Shown here in pieces: positions 1-7,328 of a stretch of 64,000 nucleotides of DNA. The stretch comes from DASSKA01 sp963839365 (GTDB taxonomy: Bacteria > Actinomycetota > Actinomycetes > Propionibacteriales > Nocardioidaceae), in assembly GCA_963839365.1 (NCBI GenBank), contig CAWIUT010000001.1, forward strand, positions 1,240,001 through 1,304,000, in the 5' to 3' direction. The translations under genes and the position numbers were made by a program. Every line of letters starts with the position of its first letter. The stretch's first letter is position 1. The notes under the pieces are model-generated. The model saw only the letters and a list, made by a program, of their open reading frames with translations. It was not told the origin of the DNA and ran no database searches.

Positions 1-2
1 GG

Positions 3-146
3 TCAGCTGGGTTCCCCGTGCACTGCGGACTGTCCGGCCCCGTTGCCGCCGTTCATCGGCGGGGAAGGGTTGGCCGCGGCGACGCCCGCGGTCGTAAGGG
101 TCAGCAATGCCGCGAGGGCGGCTGCCGCTGTGAATCGCTTGGTCAT
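3..146 (-). CDS. Small secreted peptide (47 aa)
   Basis: A 47-residue frame opens with MTKRF, followed by an Ala/Leu-rich hydrophobic stretch ending near AAAN. That is a typical signal peptide. The mature part is only about 22 residues, rich in Gly, Asn, Pro and Ser. A GGAGG ribosome site lies about 6 bases before the ATG. A similar Gly/Asn-rich secreted peptide follows upstream on the same strand (186-350), so the two may form a pair. No family is recognised. It lies outside the integrative element that starts at 610. Confidence 0.5.
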   Translation of the reverse strand: MTKRFTAAAALAALLTLTTAGVAAANPSPPMNGGNGAGQSAVHGEPS

Positions 147-185
147 CTGAACCTCCAAGGTTCTAGAGCTCGACAGCGACGTTCA

Positions 186-350
186 TCAGGGCCCGAACGG
201 TGGACAGTGGTCCTGACCACCGGCCTTGCACTGGCTGGAGCCGTTGTTGCTGTGACCTGAGTTGCCGACCGGCGCGTCCGCGAAGGCCGGGGCGACCGCG
301 CCCACAACCATGGTCACGGCGAACACGGCCGCTACAAGAGTGCGCTTCAT
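186..350 (-). CDS. Small secreted protein (54 aa)
   Basis: The frame starts MKRTLVAAVFAVTMVVGAVA and ends its hydrophobic stretch at APAFADA, a clear Sec signal peptide with an AxA-type cleavage site. The mature peptide is about 29 residues, Asn/Gly/Ser-rich, with two cysteines (SSQCKAG and DHCPPFGP). A GAGGGAG ribosome site precedes the ATG. The function is unknown; the layout suggests a small exported peptide. The gene to its left on the same strand has the same architecture. Confidence 0.55.
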   Translation of the reverse strand: MKRTLVAAVFAVTMVVGAVAPAFADAPVGNSGHSNNGSSQCKAGGQDHCPPFGP

Positions 351-370
351 GATGACTCCCTCGATGTGCG

Positions 371-532
371 TCGCTGCTGGTCGCTCTTGACGTGCACCCG
401 CGGGTGGCCATGGCGATTCTGCGGCATAGCCAGATCGCGGTGACGCTGGACATCTACTCGCAGGTGTCGTCGGCGTCCACTCGGGAGGCGCTGAAGCGGC
501 TTGGAAGCCAGCTTGGAGAGGGGTCGGCGTGA
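371..532 (+). pseudogene. C-terminal remnant of a tyrosine integrase
   Basis: Reading from 371, the frame gives SLLVALDVHPRVAMAILRHS and then QIAVTLDIYSQV before a TGA at 530-532. This is the last part of a phage-type tyrosine recombinase. It has the RHSQ histidine motif and the catalytic Tyr in DIYSQV. The upstream catalytic Arg, Lys and HxxR are missing, and no start is present. It ends 78 bases before the left att repeat, which suggests a relic of an older element that used the same tRNA-Ala site. The neighbouring intact integrase at 890 is a different gene. Confidence 0.75.
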
Positions 533-609
533 GGACCACTGCAGTACTTTTCTGGGGTATGACGCGGAAAAGCCCCTCCTCCAAAATCGGAAAAGGGACT
601 ATGCCCTGC

Positions 610-653
610 GGTGGAGCCAAGGGGACTCGAACCCCTAACCCCCTGCTTGCAAA
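610..653. repeat. Left attachment repeat (tRNA-Ala 3' fragment)
   Basis: The 44 bases are identical to 42132-42175. They cover the T-arm, variable loop and anticodon 3' side of tRNA-Ala. Identity stops at base 609 (C here, T at 42131) and after 653 (T here, G at 42176). The rest of the tRNA is absent, so this copy cannot make a tRNA. Confidence 0.9.
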
Positions 654-740
654 TCGACCTTGACTTTTGCCGTAAAGTGGCCTCTGACCTGCGGAAACGT
701 CGGACACGACGGGACAGGAATGACCAGGATCTGCCGTTCT

Positions 741-761
741 TTCCCCCACAGGTCCCCCAGG
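741..761. repeat. Left arm-type direct repeat
   Basis: Twenty-one bases built on two CCCCCA blocks. They match 42040-42060 at 19 of 21 positions in the same orientation. Each copy lies inside one att repeat (about 88 bp from the left one, 71 bp from the right one). The position and symmetry suggest binding sites for the arm-binding domain of the integrase; that role is inferred. Confidence 0.5.
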
Positions 762-800
762 CCCCGACGACCAATCAGGGGGTTGGCCATCTCGGGCCAT

Positions 801-833
801 CCCCCTGCTTGACCGGCAGGAACAAGCAGGGGG
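801..833. repeat. Inverted repeat of att-core sequence
   Basis: CCCCCTGCTTG (801-811) and its inverse CAAGCAGGGGG (823-833) flank an 11-base spacer. The same 11-mer occurs inside the att repeat (anticodon-stem part of tRNA-Ala). The repeat lies 57 bp upstream of the integrase start. It could bind integrase or autoregulate the gene. Confidence 0.5.
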
Positions 834-889
834 TCAGGGGGCCGCTTCCCCCACGGGTGGCCCGAGCGAGCAGGAGGAGGTCGCGGGAG

Positions 890-2065
890 ATGGCTCGCAG
901 GCGAGGTTTCGGAGAGGTCGAGCGCAGGGTCAGCGCGAAGGGCGAGGTGACCTACCGCGCCCGCTACGCGATGCCCGACGGCACGCGGTACTCCCGCACG
1001 CTCGGCACCAAGATGGACGCCGAGGCATGGCTGGCGACCGAGCGATCCCTCGTCGACCGCGACGTCTGGTCGCCGCCGGCGTCCCGCAAGGCCGCCGAGG
1101 AGCGCCGGCGGCGGCAGGCCCCACACAACACCGTGAGCACGTTCGCGAAGCGCTACCTCACCGAACGCTCCCTGCGGCCCACCACGATTCACAACTACGA
1201 GGCGCTGCTTGCGACCCGGATCAACCCCTACTTCGGCGAGATGCCGCTGAAGGACGTGACCCTCACGGAGATCAAGGTCTGGCGCGCGTCCCTCGACGAG
1301 AAGACCGCGTCGTCCAACGCCGCCGCCTACCGCCTGCTCCGCTCGCTCCTCCAGGCCGCCGAGGAGGAGGAGCTGATCGACCGCGCTCCGCCGAAGATTC
1401 GCGGCGCGAGCACAGCGCTGGTCACCCGTGTCGCGGTGCCTGCGACCCTCGACGAGCTCGAGGTCATCACCGAGTCGATGCCCGACCGGCTGAAGCTGTT
1501 CATCGTGTTGGCCGCCTTCGTCGGGCTGCGCCAGGGCGAGCTCCTCGAGCTACGCCGCTCCGACGTCAACGGCGTCACCGGCCGGGTCAGCGTCACCCGC
1601 AAGATCGACAAGGACATCAGCCCCGGCGCCGCCGGGGCGTGCCCGAGCTGCGGACGCGCGATCAGCGCACCAAAGACCGCCAGCGGATCCAGGGCCGTGC
1701 ACGTGCCTCCACCGTTCCTGCAGATGCTGCAGAGGCACCTGCTCGAGCACACCGCGCCCGGGCCGAGGGGACTCCTCTTCCCCGGCGACCGGACCGACCA
1801 CATGAGCGTGCGCTACCTGATGGACCGCTACCGACCCGCCCGCGCGGCTGCTGGTCGGCCCGATCTGACCGTCCATCACCTGCGCCACACGGCCCTGACT
1901 CTCGCCGGTCAGCACGGTGCTACCGCCGCCGAGCTCCAGGCGCGCGCCGGCCATGCCTCCCAGGCAGCGATGGCGATCTACCAGCACGCCACCCTCGATC
2001 GCGACAGGTCGCTCGCGGAGAAGATCGGGGCGACGTACGAGGCGTGGCGCGAGAGCCGACCGTAG
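890..2065 (+). CDS. int: Site-specific tyrosine integrase of the element
   Basis: A 391-residue phage-type integrase. It has an N-terminal arm-binding region (about 1-75, MARRRGFGEVERR), a SAM-like core-binding domain (about 80-170) and a catalytic domain. Visible catalytic residues are Arg214 (GLRQGE), Lys262, His329-x-x-Arg332 (HHLRHT), His355 (GHAS) and Tyr364 (AIYQH). The ATG at 890 is preceded by AGGAGGAGG, so it is preferred over the long upstream extension that would run through the att site. The catalytic domain carries a CPSCGR insert just before Lys262, a possible metal-binding knuckle. It sits next to the left att repeat and presumably catalyses integration and excision at tRNA-Ala. 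Confidence 0.93.
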   Translation: MARRRGFGEVERRVSAKGEVTYRARYAMPDGTRYSRTLGTKMDAEAWLATERSLVDRDVWSPPASRKAAEERRRRQAPHNTVSTFAKRYLTERSLRPTTIHNYEALLATRINPYFGEMPLKDVTLTEIKVWRASLDEKTASSNAAAYRLLRSLLQAAEEEELIDRAPPKIRGASTALVTRVAVPATLDELEVITESMPDRLKLFIVLAAFVGLRQGELLELRRSDVNGVTGRVSVTRKIDKDISPGAAGACPSCGRAISAPKTASGSRAVHVPPPFLQMLQRHLLEHTAPGPRGLLFPGDRTDHMSVRYLMDRYRPARAAAGRPDLTVHHLRHTALTLAGQHGATAAELQARAGHASQAAMAIYQHATLDRDRSLAEKIGATYEAWRESRP

Positions 2066-2192
2066 CCATACGCCGAGGGCGATCTGCTCGCCCGAGCGTC
2101 GTGCGTCGTCCTTTGACCCAGGTTGAGCGTGCCGAGAAGGTGGTGCACACCGCCCAGAATGGGGCGGGCCGTGGCGTGGTGTCAACAGTGAT

Positions 2193-2202
2193 ACCATATG
2201 GT
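2193..2202. promoter_or_regulatory. Palindrome over the antitoxin start, likely operator
   Basis: ACCATATGGT is a perfect 10-bp palindrome covering the first candidate ATG of the RHH antitoxin. RHH antitoxins commonly bind short palindromes at their own promoter, so autoregulation is plausible. The next in-frame ATG, at 2204, could be the real start if the palindrome is untranslated. Confidence 0.4.
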
Positions 2203-2407
2203 CATGGCGATGACGTTGCGACTGACCGAGGAGGAGACGGAGGCCCTGCGCCGCCGCGCCCAACGTGAGTCACGGTCCATGCAGGACGTGGCCCGGCAGG
2301 CGGTGCGCGAGTACGTCGAGAACCACAGCCGCGCCGAGCTGCTTGACGAGGTCCTCGATGAGGAGCTGCCTCGCTACGCCGAGGCTCTGGAGCGGCTCGG
2401 TCAGTGA
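2198..2407 (+). CDS. Ribbon-helix-helix antitoxin
   Basis: A 69-residue protein (or slightly shorter, with starts at 2204 or 2210). The N-terminal strand TLRLTEEETEALRRRAQ followed by two helices fits the RHH (CopG/Arc-like) DNA-binding fold. The acidic C-terminus (LLDEVLDEELPRYAEALERL) would wrap the toxin. The stop overlaps the GTG start of the Doc-type toxin, so the two are translationally coupled. This is the usual antitoxin-first order. The role is neutralising the toxin and repressing the operon. It may help keep the integrative element in the population. Confidence 0.75.
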   Translation: MVMAMTLRLTEEETEALRRRAQRESRSMQDVARQAVREYVENHSRAELLDEVLDEELPRYAEALERLGQ

Positions 2408-2787
2408 TCTACCTGACCCTGTCCGAGCTGCTGCACGTCGCCGAGCGAACCCTCGGCCCCGACGTACCGGTGCGCGACCCTGGTCTGCTGGAGTCGGCGC
2501 TCGCGCGCCCACGGGCCACCGCGTTCGGGGCGGACGCCTACGAAGGGCTGGAGGAGAAGGCCGCGGCGCTGCTGCACTCGCTGGCGCGCAACCACGCCCT
2601 GGTGGACGGCAACAAGCGCCTGGCCCTCGCCGGCACGATCGCGTTCCTTGGCCTCAACGGTCGCCGCCTCACCCTGACCAACGACGAGGCCTACACCCTC
2701 ATCATGGACGTCGCGTCGGGTCAGCTCAACGACGTCGCGGCCATTGCTGAACGCCTCAGACAGGGAAGCGAGCCGCGGCGTCCCTGA
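2404..2787 (+). CDS. doc: Doc/Fic-family toxin
   Basis: A 127-residue protein starting at GTG inside the antitoxin stop (GTGA overlap). The Fic/Doc motif is visible as HALVDGNKRLA at about residues 66-76, with the catalytic His and the GNKR loop intact. Length and motif match Doc proteins, which phosphorylate elongation factor Tu and arrest translation. With the RHH partner it forms a complete toxin-antitoxin module. The partner is RHH-type rather than Phd-type, a known but less common pairing. Confidence 0.82.
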   Translation: MIYLTLSELLHVAERTLGPDVPVRDPGLLESALARPRATAFGADAYEGLEEKAAALLHSLARNHALVDGNKRLALAGTIAFLGLNGRRLTLTNDEAYTLIMDVASGQLNDVAAIAERLRQGSEPRRP

Positions 2788-2936
2788 TCGAGCAGTCCAC
2801 GCTGGCGCCGTGCTCGCGCGGTGCCCCAATCCGCCGCGAGCCGGACGCAAGCCCGGCGCTCGGCGTGGCCATCGGCGACTGGCGCCAGGGACGGCAGCGA
2901 CGCTTGCTCGTGGCTGCATGGACTAGCCTTGCCTCG

Positions 2937-3140
2937 ATGAACAGGCCGGATCTTGGGAACCGCTACGGCAGCCCGAACGTCGCGATGAAGATCCTGTGGT
3001 CGATGGTCGCGCTGGCAATGATTGCGCTCGGGGCGATCTGGGCTTTCGCAGCCTCGGGCATCCCCCAGGCACTCGGTCCGATCGTTGCAGGCCTGGGCGT
3101 CGCCTTGGGCTACGTCGCACTAATTCAGAGGCGGCACTGA
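2937..3140 (+). CDS. Small membrane protein (67 aa)
   Basis: A frame starting MNRPDLGN with two hydrophobic segments (about 20-42, MVALAMIALGAIWAFAA, and about 45-62, LGPIVAGLGVALGYVALI) and a basic tail (QRRH). It looks like a two-helix hairpin membrane protein. No ribosome site is obvious before the ATG. No family is recognised and no neighbour suggests a role. Confidence 0.45.
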   Translation: MNRPDLGNRYGSPNVAMKILWSMVALAMIALGAIWAFAASGIPQALGPIVAGLGVALGYVALIQRRH

Positions 3141-3181
3141 CTGAACTCAGGCTGCGGCACACCGCCGCGTAGAGTCAGCAG

Positions 3182-3532
3182 ATGATCACGGGCAGCCATC
3201 TAATCGTGTACAGCCGTGACCCGGAAGCGGACCGCGCGTTCTTCGCCGACGTCCTGGGACAACCGCACGTCGACGCTGGCCGTGGCTGGCGCATCTTCAA
3301 GTTGCCGCCTGCGGAGTTAGCTGTGCACCCATCCGATGGTCCCGCTGGGTCTGAGCTGTACTTCATGTGCGATGACCTGGAAGCCACGATCGGCGAACTG
3401 CAAGCCAAGGGCGTCAATTTCACTCAGGACGTTTCCGAGGAGCGGTGGGGACGCATGACCCGCTTCAGGTTGCCGGGCGGTGGTGAGGTGGGAATCTACG
3501 AGCCCAGCCATCCCTTGGCGATCGACGTGTGA
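3182..3532 (+). CDS. VOC-family (glyoxalase/bleomycin-resistance fold) protein
   Basis: 116 residues forming one VOC module. The opening LIVYSRDPEADRAFFADVLG is the characteristic first strand-helix unit. The ending GEVGIYEPSHP supplies the last strand with a Glu often used as a metal ligand. VOC proteins include metal-dependent lyases, dioxygenases and antibiotic-binding proteins, and the substrate cannot be read from sequence. It stands alone between a membrane peptide and an integrase, so context gives no hint. Confidence 0.75.
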   Translation: MITGSHLIVYSRDPEADRAFFADVLGQPHVDAGRGWRIFKLPPAELAVHPSDGPAGSELYFMCDDLEATIGELQAKGVNFTQDVSEERWGRMTRFRLPGGGEVGIYEPSHPLAIDV

Positions 3533-3674
3533 GGGTCCCCAGCCTTCGGCTCGAAGGCTGCGTCACACCGCCGCCAGTCGTGCTAGTCAGCGGCCTAGCG
3601 TCAGGCAAGGTGCCTCATCGTGTGTGCGGCGGTCCGCCGCTGGGGCGTGCTCGCCATATCGCCGGGAGCATGCC

Positions 3675-4586
3675 ATGTCCAACACCATCCGGCTGCCGTT
3701 CCGGCCTGACGCGATGACACCGGCCCAGCTCGCCGCGGTCTCCTATCTTGCCCGGTACTCCGGTCACACCCACCAGTTGTATTCCTACCAGCTGCGCCGC
3801 TGGTTCGCCTGGTGCGAAACAAGCCAGCTCGACCCGCTGGTCGGAATCCAGAGAGCGCACGTGGAGCTATTCATCCGCTACCTCGTCGAGACCGGTCTGA
3901 TGCCGTCCTCGATCAACACGATGATGCACGGCGTCCGCGGGTTCTTCCGGTTCGCCCACATCGACGGCCTCATCCCGGCCGACCCGGCCGTCTACGCGCG
4001 GTTGCCTAAGGTGCACCAGGACGAGAGACGTACCCAGGGCCTCGACCGGATCGAGCTGATCCGGTTCCTCCAGGTCGCCCAGACCATGACCGTGCACCAC
4101 GGCGCACTGGCCTACCTGCTCGGCATCAACGCACTCCGGGCCTCCGAAGCCGCCACGGTGTGCATCGAGGACTACCGGGAGACGCTGCGCGGGCACCGGG
4201 TGCTGCATCTGGTCGGCAAGGGCAACAAGCCGGCGACCATGCCGCTCACCGTTCCGGTCCTACGCGTCCTCGAGGCGTGCCGCGGAAAGCGGACCGAGGG
4301 ACCTCTCGTGCTGCGGCCCGTGTCGGGCAAGCCGATCGACAGACGCGACTGTTACCGCATGGTGAGCCGGATCGCGAAAGTCGCCGGGATTCCCAGGCAC
4401 ATCAGCCCGCACTCGCTGCGCCACGCGGCCATCACCAACGCCCTCGACGCGGGCGTGCCGCTGCGCGATGCCCAGATCCTCGCCCGACACGCCGACCCAC
4501 GCACCACCGAGCACTACGACCGCGCCCGCGGCAACCTCGACCGCCACGGCGTCCACTTCCTCACCGCCTACGTCGCCGGCGTCTGA
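3675..4586 (+). CDS. Tyrosine recombinase (XerC/D-like)
   Basis: A 303-residue recombinase of Xer size. It has an N-terminal SAM-like core-binding domain (about 12-100) and a catalytic domain with Arg155 (NALRASEA), Lys182 (VGKGNK), His246/Arg249 (HSLRHA), His272 (ARHAD) and Tyr281 (TEHYDR). All catalytic residues are present. The ATG at 3675 follows a GGGAG motif. It is distinct from the element integrase at 890. It may belong to a smaller insertion nested in the element or act on resolution of the circular form. Confidence 0.85.
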   Translation: MSNTIRLPFRPDAMTPAQLAAVSYLARYSGHTHQLYSYQLRRWFAWCETSQLDPLVGIQRAHVELFIRYLVETGLMPSSINTMMHGVRGFFRFAHIDGLIPADPAVYARLPKVHQDERRTQGLDRIELIRFLQVAQTMTVHHGALAYLLGINALRASEAATVCIEDYRETLRGHRVLHLVGKGNKPATMPLTVPVLRVLEACRGKRTEGPLVLRPVSGKPIDRRDCYRMVSRIAKVAGIPRHISPHSLRHAAITNALDAGVPLRDAQILARHADPRTTEHYDRARGNLDRHGVHFLTAYVAGV

Positions 4587-4689
4587 GACTGCGTCGATTC
4601 CGCGCCGGGTTTCTTGGCGAAGACCCGCGGCCCGCCACTGTGGACGTTGTCCTCTTGCCCGACGGTGCGCATGCTCCCAGGCTTCTTGT

Positions 4690-5355
4690 ATGACGCTGGG
4701 ACGCAAGGTGCTGGGTGCGTTCGGCCTCGCCGTGGCCACCTATGCGGGCATTGTTCGCCCTCGCCTGATGCGCTGGGGCGCAACCGATGACGAGGTCGCT
4801 GGACCCTATCCAGGAGCAGACGTCGTCCCCAGCGGGCAGAGGGGCCCGACAATGGCGGTCACCATCGACGCTCCCCCGGACCAGGTCTGGCCCTGGCTGG
4901 TCCAGATGGGCGGGGACCGAGCAGGGTGGTACTCCTGGGACCGCCTCGACAACGGTGGTCGGCCGAGCGCCCGAGAAGTCCGCCCTGACTGGCAGGACCT
5001 TGCCGTCGGCAACTTCGTCAAGTACTGGCGAGGCAGCCAAGGCGCCGTGGACGCTTGGCAGGTGGCCCTGCTCGAACCGAACCGGTTCTTGGGGCTGCAC
5101 GGGTTGACCGATCTTCGGCTCCGGAATCTCGACCCGAACCAGCCACGGCCGCGCGCCTACACCGAGGGCCTGTGGGGCTTCTTGTTGAACGAGCTGCCCG
5201 GAGGGCGAACACGGCTGGTGATCGGTGGCTATGAGGCCATCCGCCCTCGATGGCTGGGCCGCCTGTACTCGTTCACCCCGCTCGTCTGGATCATGCAGGC
5301 ACGCACGATGTCGGTGCTCAAACAGAATGTCGAACACGCCCAGGCACACAGGTGA
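4690..5355 (+). CDS. SRPBCC-family (START-like) protein
   Basis: 221 residues. An N-terminal hydrophobic segment (GAFGLAVATYAGIV) may anchor it to the membrane. It is followed by an SRPBCC-type module: MAVTIDAPPDQVWPWLVQMG, then GWYSWDRLDN and GNFVKYWRG. Such proteins have a deep hydrophobic ligand cavity and are annotated as polyketide-cyclase or lipid-transfer-like. The ligand is unknown. No partner gene is adjacent. Confidence 0.65.
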   Translation: MTLGRKVLGAFGLAVATYAGIVRPRLMRWGATDDEVAGPYPGADVVPSGQRGPTMAVTIDAPPDQVWPWLVQMGGDRAGWYSWDRLDNGGRPSAREVRPDWQDLAVGNFVKYWRGSQGAVDAWQVALLEPNRFLGLHGLTDLRLRNLDPNQPRPRAYTEGLWGFLLNELPGGRTRLVIGGYEAIRPRWLGRLYSFTPLVWIMQARTMSVLKQNVEHAQAHR

Positions 5356-5471
5356 CCACCTAGCCTGCGGCGAGCAGGCCAAGGCCATGACTGGCCACCG
5401 CGGTATGCGTCCTTCCGCCGCCCTGACGGGCGCGCGACCTAGCGTGGCCTGGAGGGCTGGATAGGCAGGGC

Positions 5472-5612
5472 TTGTTGTTCCTGGGCGATGACTGGGCCGA
5501 GGACCACCACGACGTGGAGCTCTTCGACGAGGCGGGCACGGTCCTGGCAGCCAGGCGGTTGCCGGAGGGGCTGGCCGGAGTAACCGGCCTGCACGCGTCG
5601 GCCCTCGTCCTC
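5472..5612 (+). pseudogene. IS110-family transposase N-terminal remnant
   Basis: The frame reads LFLGDDWAEDHHDVELFDEA and continues about 15 codons to GVTGLHA. That is the start of an IS110-type transposase, with the first acidic catalytic residue in the DWAEDHHDVE motif. The rest of the gene is missing. The frame then runs into the 3' end of the adjacent PucR gene. It marks a past insertion or deletion beside the catabolic operon. Confidence 0.65.
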
Positions 5613-5620
5613 CCAGACCG

Positions 5621-7258
5621 TCAGCGCGGCGTGAGGATGCGCAGCTGAAGCATCGCCGCGAACCGCTGCTCGGGGTCGGCGAGGTCGATCCCGCTGACCT
5701 CCTCGAGCCGCCGCAGCCGGTAGCGCAACGTGTTCGGGTGGATGAAGAGTCCCGCCGCGGCAGCCCGCACGTCGCCGAGTGCGTCGAGCCAGGCCTTGAG
5801 CGTGTCGACGAGGCCGGAGTCGTTGCGCTCGTCGTACTCGAGCAGACGAGTGATCGCGCCCACCGGCCGATCGCCGCGCGCGGCCGCGAGGTCACGCAGC
5901 TCGAGCAGGAGCGACTGGGTCTGCACGTCGGGGAGTCGGGCCACGCGACGCTGCTCGCAGCCCTCGCGAAGCACCCGGAGGACGCGCGTCGCCACTGCCC
6001 GTGAGGCCGTGGCGCCGGAAACTTCGGAGACGACCGGGCCGACGGCGACTACGGCCGGGAGCCGGGAGCCGACGCGCTCGCAGAACTCGTCCGCTAGCCG
6101 AGCTGCCCGCTCCTCGGCCTCGTCATCGTCGCGCTGGATGGGCAGGAGGGCGTGGACGATCCCGCCGACCACCGCCACCGCGGAGGTCGGGACCGACGCG
6201 GAGAGATGCACGGCCAGCGCGTCGGCGAGTCGCTCGAGGGCTCCCGTCGCCGGCGTCGGCTCGTCGGGCTCCGTGCGGAGACACGCCGCGAGGACGACCA
6301 GCCGCCGGCCACCGAGCCCGAGCCGGGCGAGGGCGTCCCGGGCGCCGGTCCCGCCCTCGAGGACGGTCGCGACGAGGTCGGTGCGCAGGCGCCGCTGCAC
6401 GTCGGCACCGGCCCGGACGCGCAGCATGTGCAGCGCGACCAGCTTGGCGGCGTCCTGCAGCGCCGCGGCCCGCTCGTCAGTCATCTCGCCGTCCATCGCG
6501 GCCCAGATCGAGCCCAGCACCTCGTCGCCGGCCCGGACCGCGATGGCGACTCGCTGCTTGCTGATGGAGTCGGCGCCCAGGTGCGCGGGGTCGACGACGA
6601 CGGGGCGGTGCTCACGGTAGAGCTCCCGGAAGACGCCGAGATCCGTCAGCATCCGGGCGTACCGCTGGGGCACCTGCCGGCCGATGATCGTCTCGACGCG
6701 GGACTGGTCGGCCTCGTCCTGGCGACCGGAGAAAGCCAGCACCCGCGAGCTCCGGTCCTCGATGGTGACCGGGGCGTCCAGCAGCGCACCCACGGCGTTG
6801 GCGACCGCGAACAGGTCTCCCGACGGCAGCCCGCCGATCGACTCCGGCTCTGCCGGGCCAATGTCGCCCTCCGCCAGGACCGAGCGCACCAGGGCTGTCA
6901 GCTGCGCCCAGGTCGCACCCCGGCGCAGGCCGAGCAGGGCGAGCCCGGCCTCCTCGACTGCCGCGTCGAGCTCCGCCGTGAGCGCGACCGGCGCGCGCAC
7001 GACCAGCCCGACGGCGCCCCGTCGGCCGACGTCGCGCACCAGCTCCGGGAGCTCTGCCGCCCGGATCCCGACTCCGAGCACCAGCGCGGTCGGGGGCTGC
7101 ACCGGTTCGTCATCGGGGTCGTGGATCACGATGCCGCTTATCTCGCCCTCGTGCTCCGGATCCCCTGCGAGCAGCTCGAGGAGCGAGTCGCCCAGGTCGT
7201 CGAGGACCCGGCCCAGGCTCGCTCGGGGACGCTGACTCACGGGCACCAGCGTATTCAT
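5621..7258 (-). CDS. PucR-family transcriptional regulator
   Basis: 545 residues. The N-terminus fits a PucR-type sensor domain (about 20-140). A GGDEF-like middle (about 290-440) is followed by the C-terminal helix-turn-helix typical of the family (GLFIHPNTLRYRLRRLEEVSG, about 500-525). PucR regulators control purine, amino-acid and related catabolic genes in response to small ligands. It is the last gene of the leftward operon, 70 bp after the racemase-like gene, and is the obvious candidate to control the peptide/D-amino-acid genes. A second, differently built PucR lies at 25464. Confidence 0.85.
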   Translation of the reverse strand: MNTLVPVSQRPRASLGRVLDDLGDSLLELLAGDPEHEGEISGIVIHDPDDEPVQPPTALVLGVGIRAAELPELVRDVGRRGAVGLVVRAPVALTAELDAAVEEAGLALLGLRRGATWAQLTALVRSVLAEGDIGPAEPESIGGLPSGDLFAVANAVGALLDAPVTIEDRSSRVLAFSGRQDEADQSRVETIIGRQVPQRYARMLTDLGVFRELYREHRPVVVDPAHLGADSISKQRVAIAVRAGDEVLGSIWAAMDGEMTDERAAALQDAAKLVALHMLRVRAGADVQRRLRTDLVATVLEGGTGARDALARLGLGGRRLVVLAACLRTEPDEPTPATGALERLADALAVHLSASVPTSAVAVVGGIVHALLPIQRDDDEAEERAARLADEFCERVGSRLPAVVAVGPVVSEVSGATASRAVATRVLRVLREGCEQRRVARLPDVQTQSLLLELRDLAAARGDRPVGAITRLLEYDERNDSGLVDTLKAWLDALGDVRAAAAGLFIHPNTLRYRLRRLEEVSGIDLADPEQRFAAMLQLRILTPR

Positions 7259-7328
7259 CGACGTGGAGCATCCTCGGCGGGCCTCTGTGGCAGCCGCTCG
7301 GCCGCGCCGGGGTGCGAGCCGCCGCGAC

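Noticed and set aside
610..653. A second tRNA-Ala gene
   Set aside because: Only the 3' 44 bases are present and the acceptor 5' strand, D-arm and anticodon 5' side are missing, so it is an att fragment.
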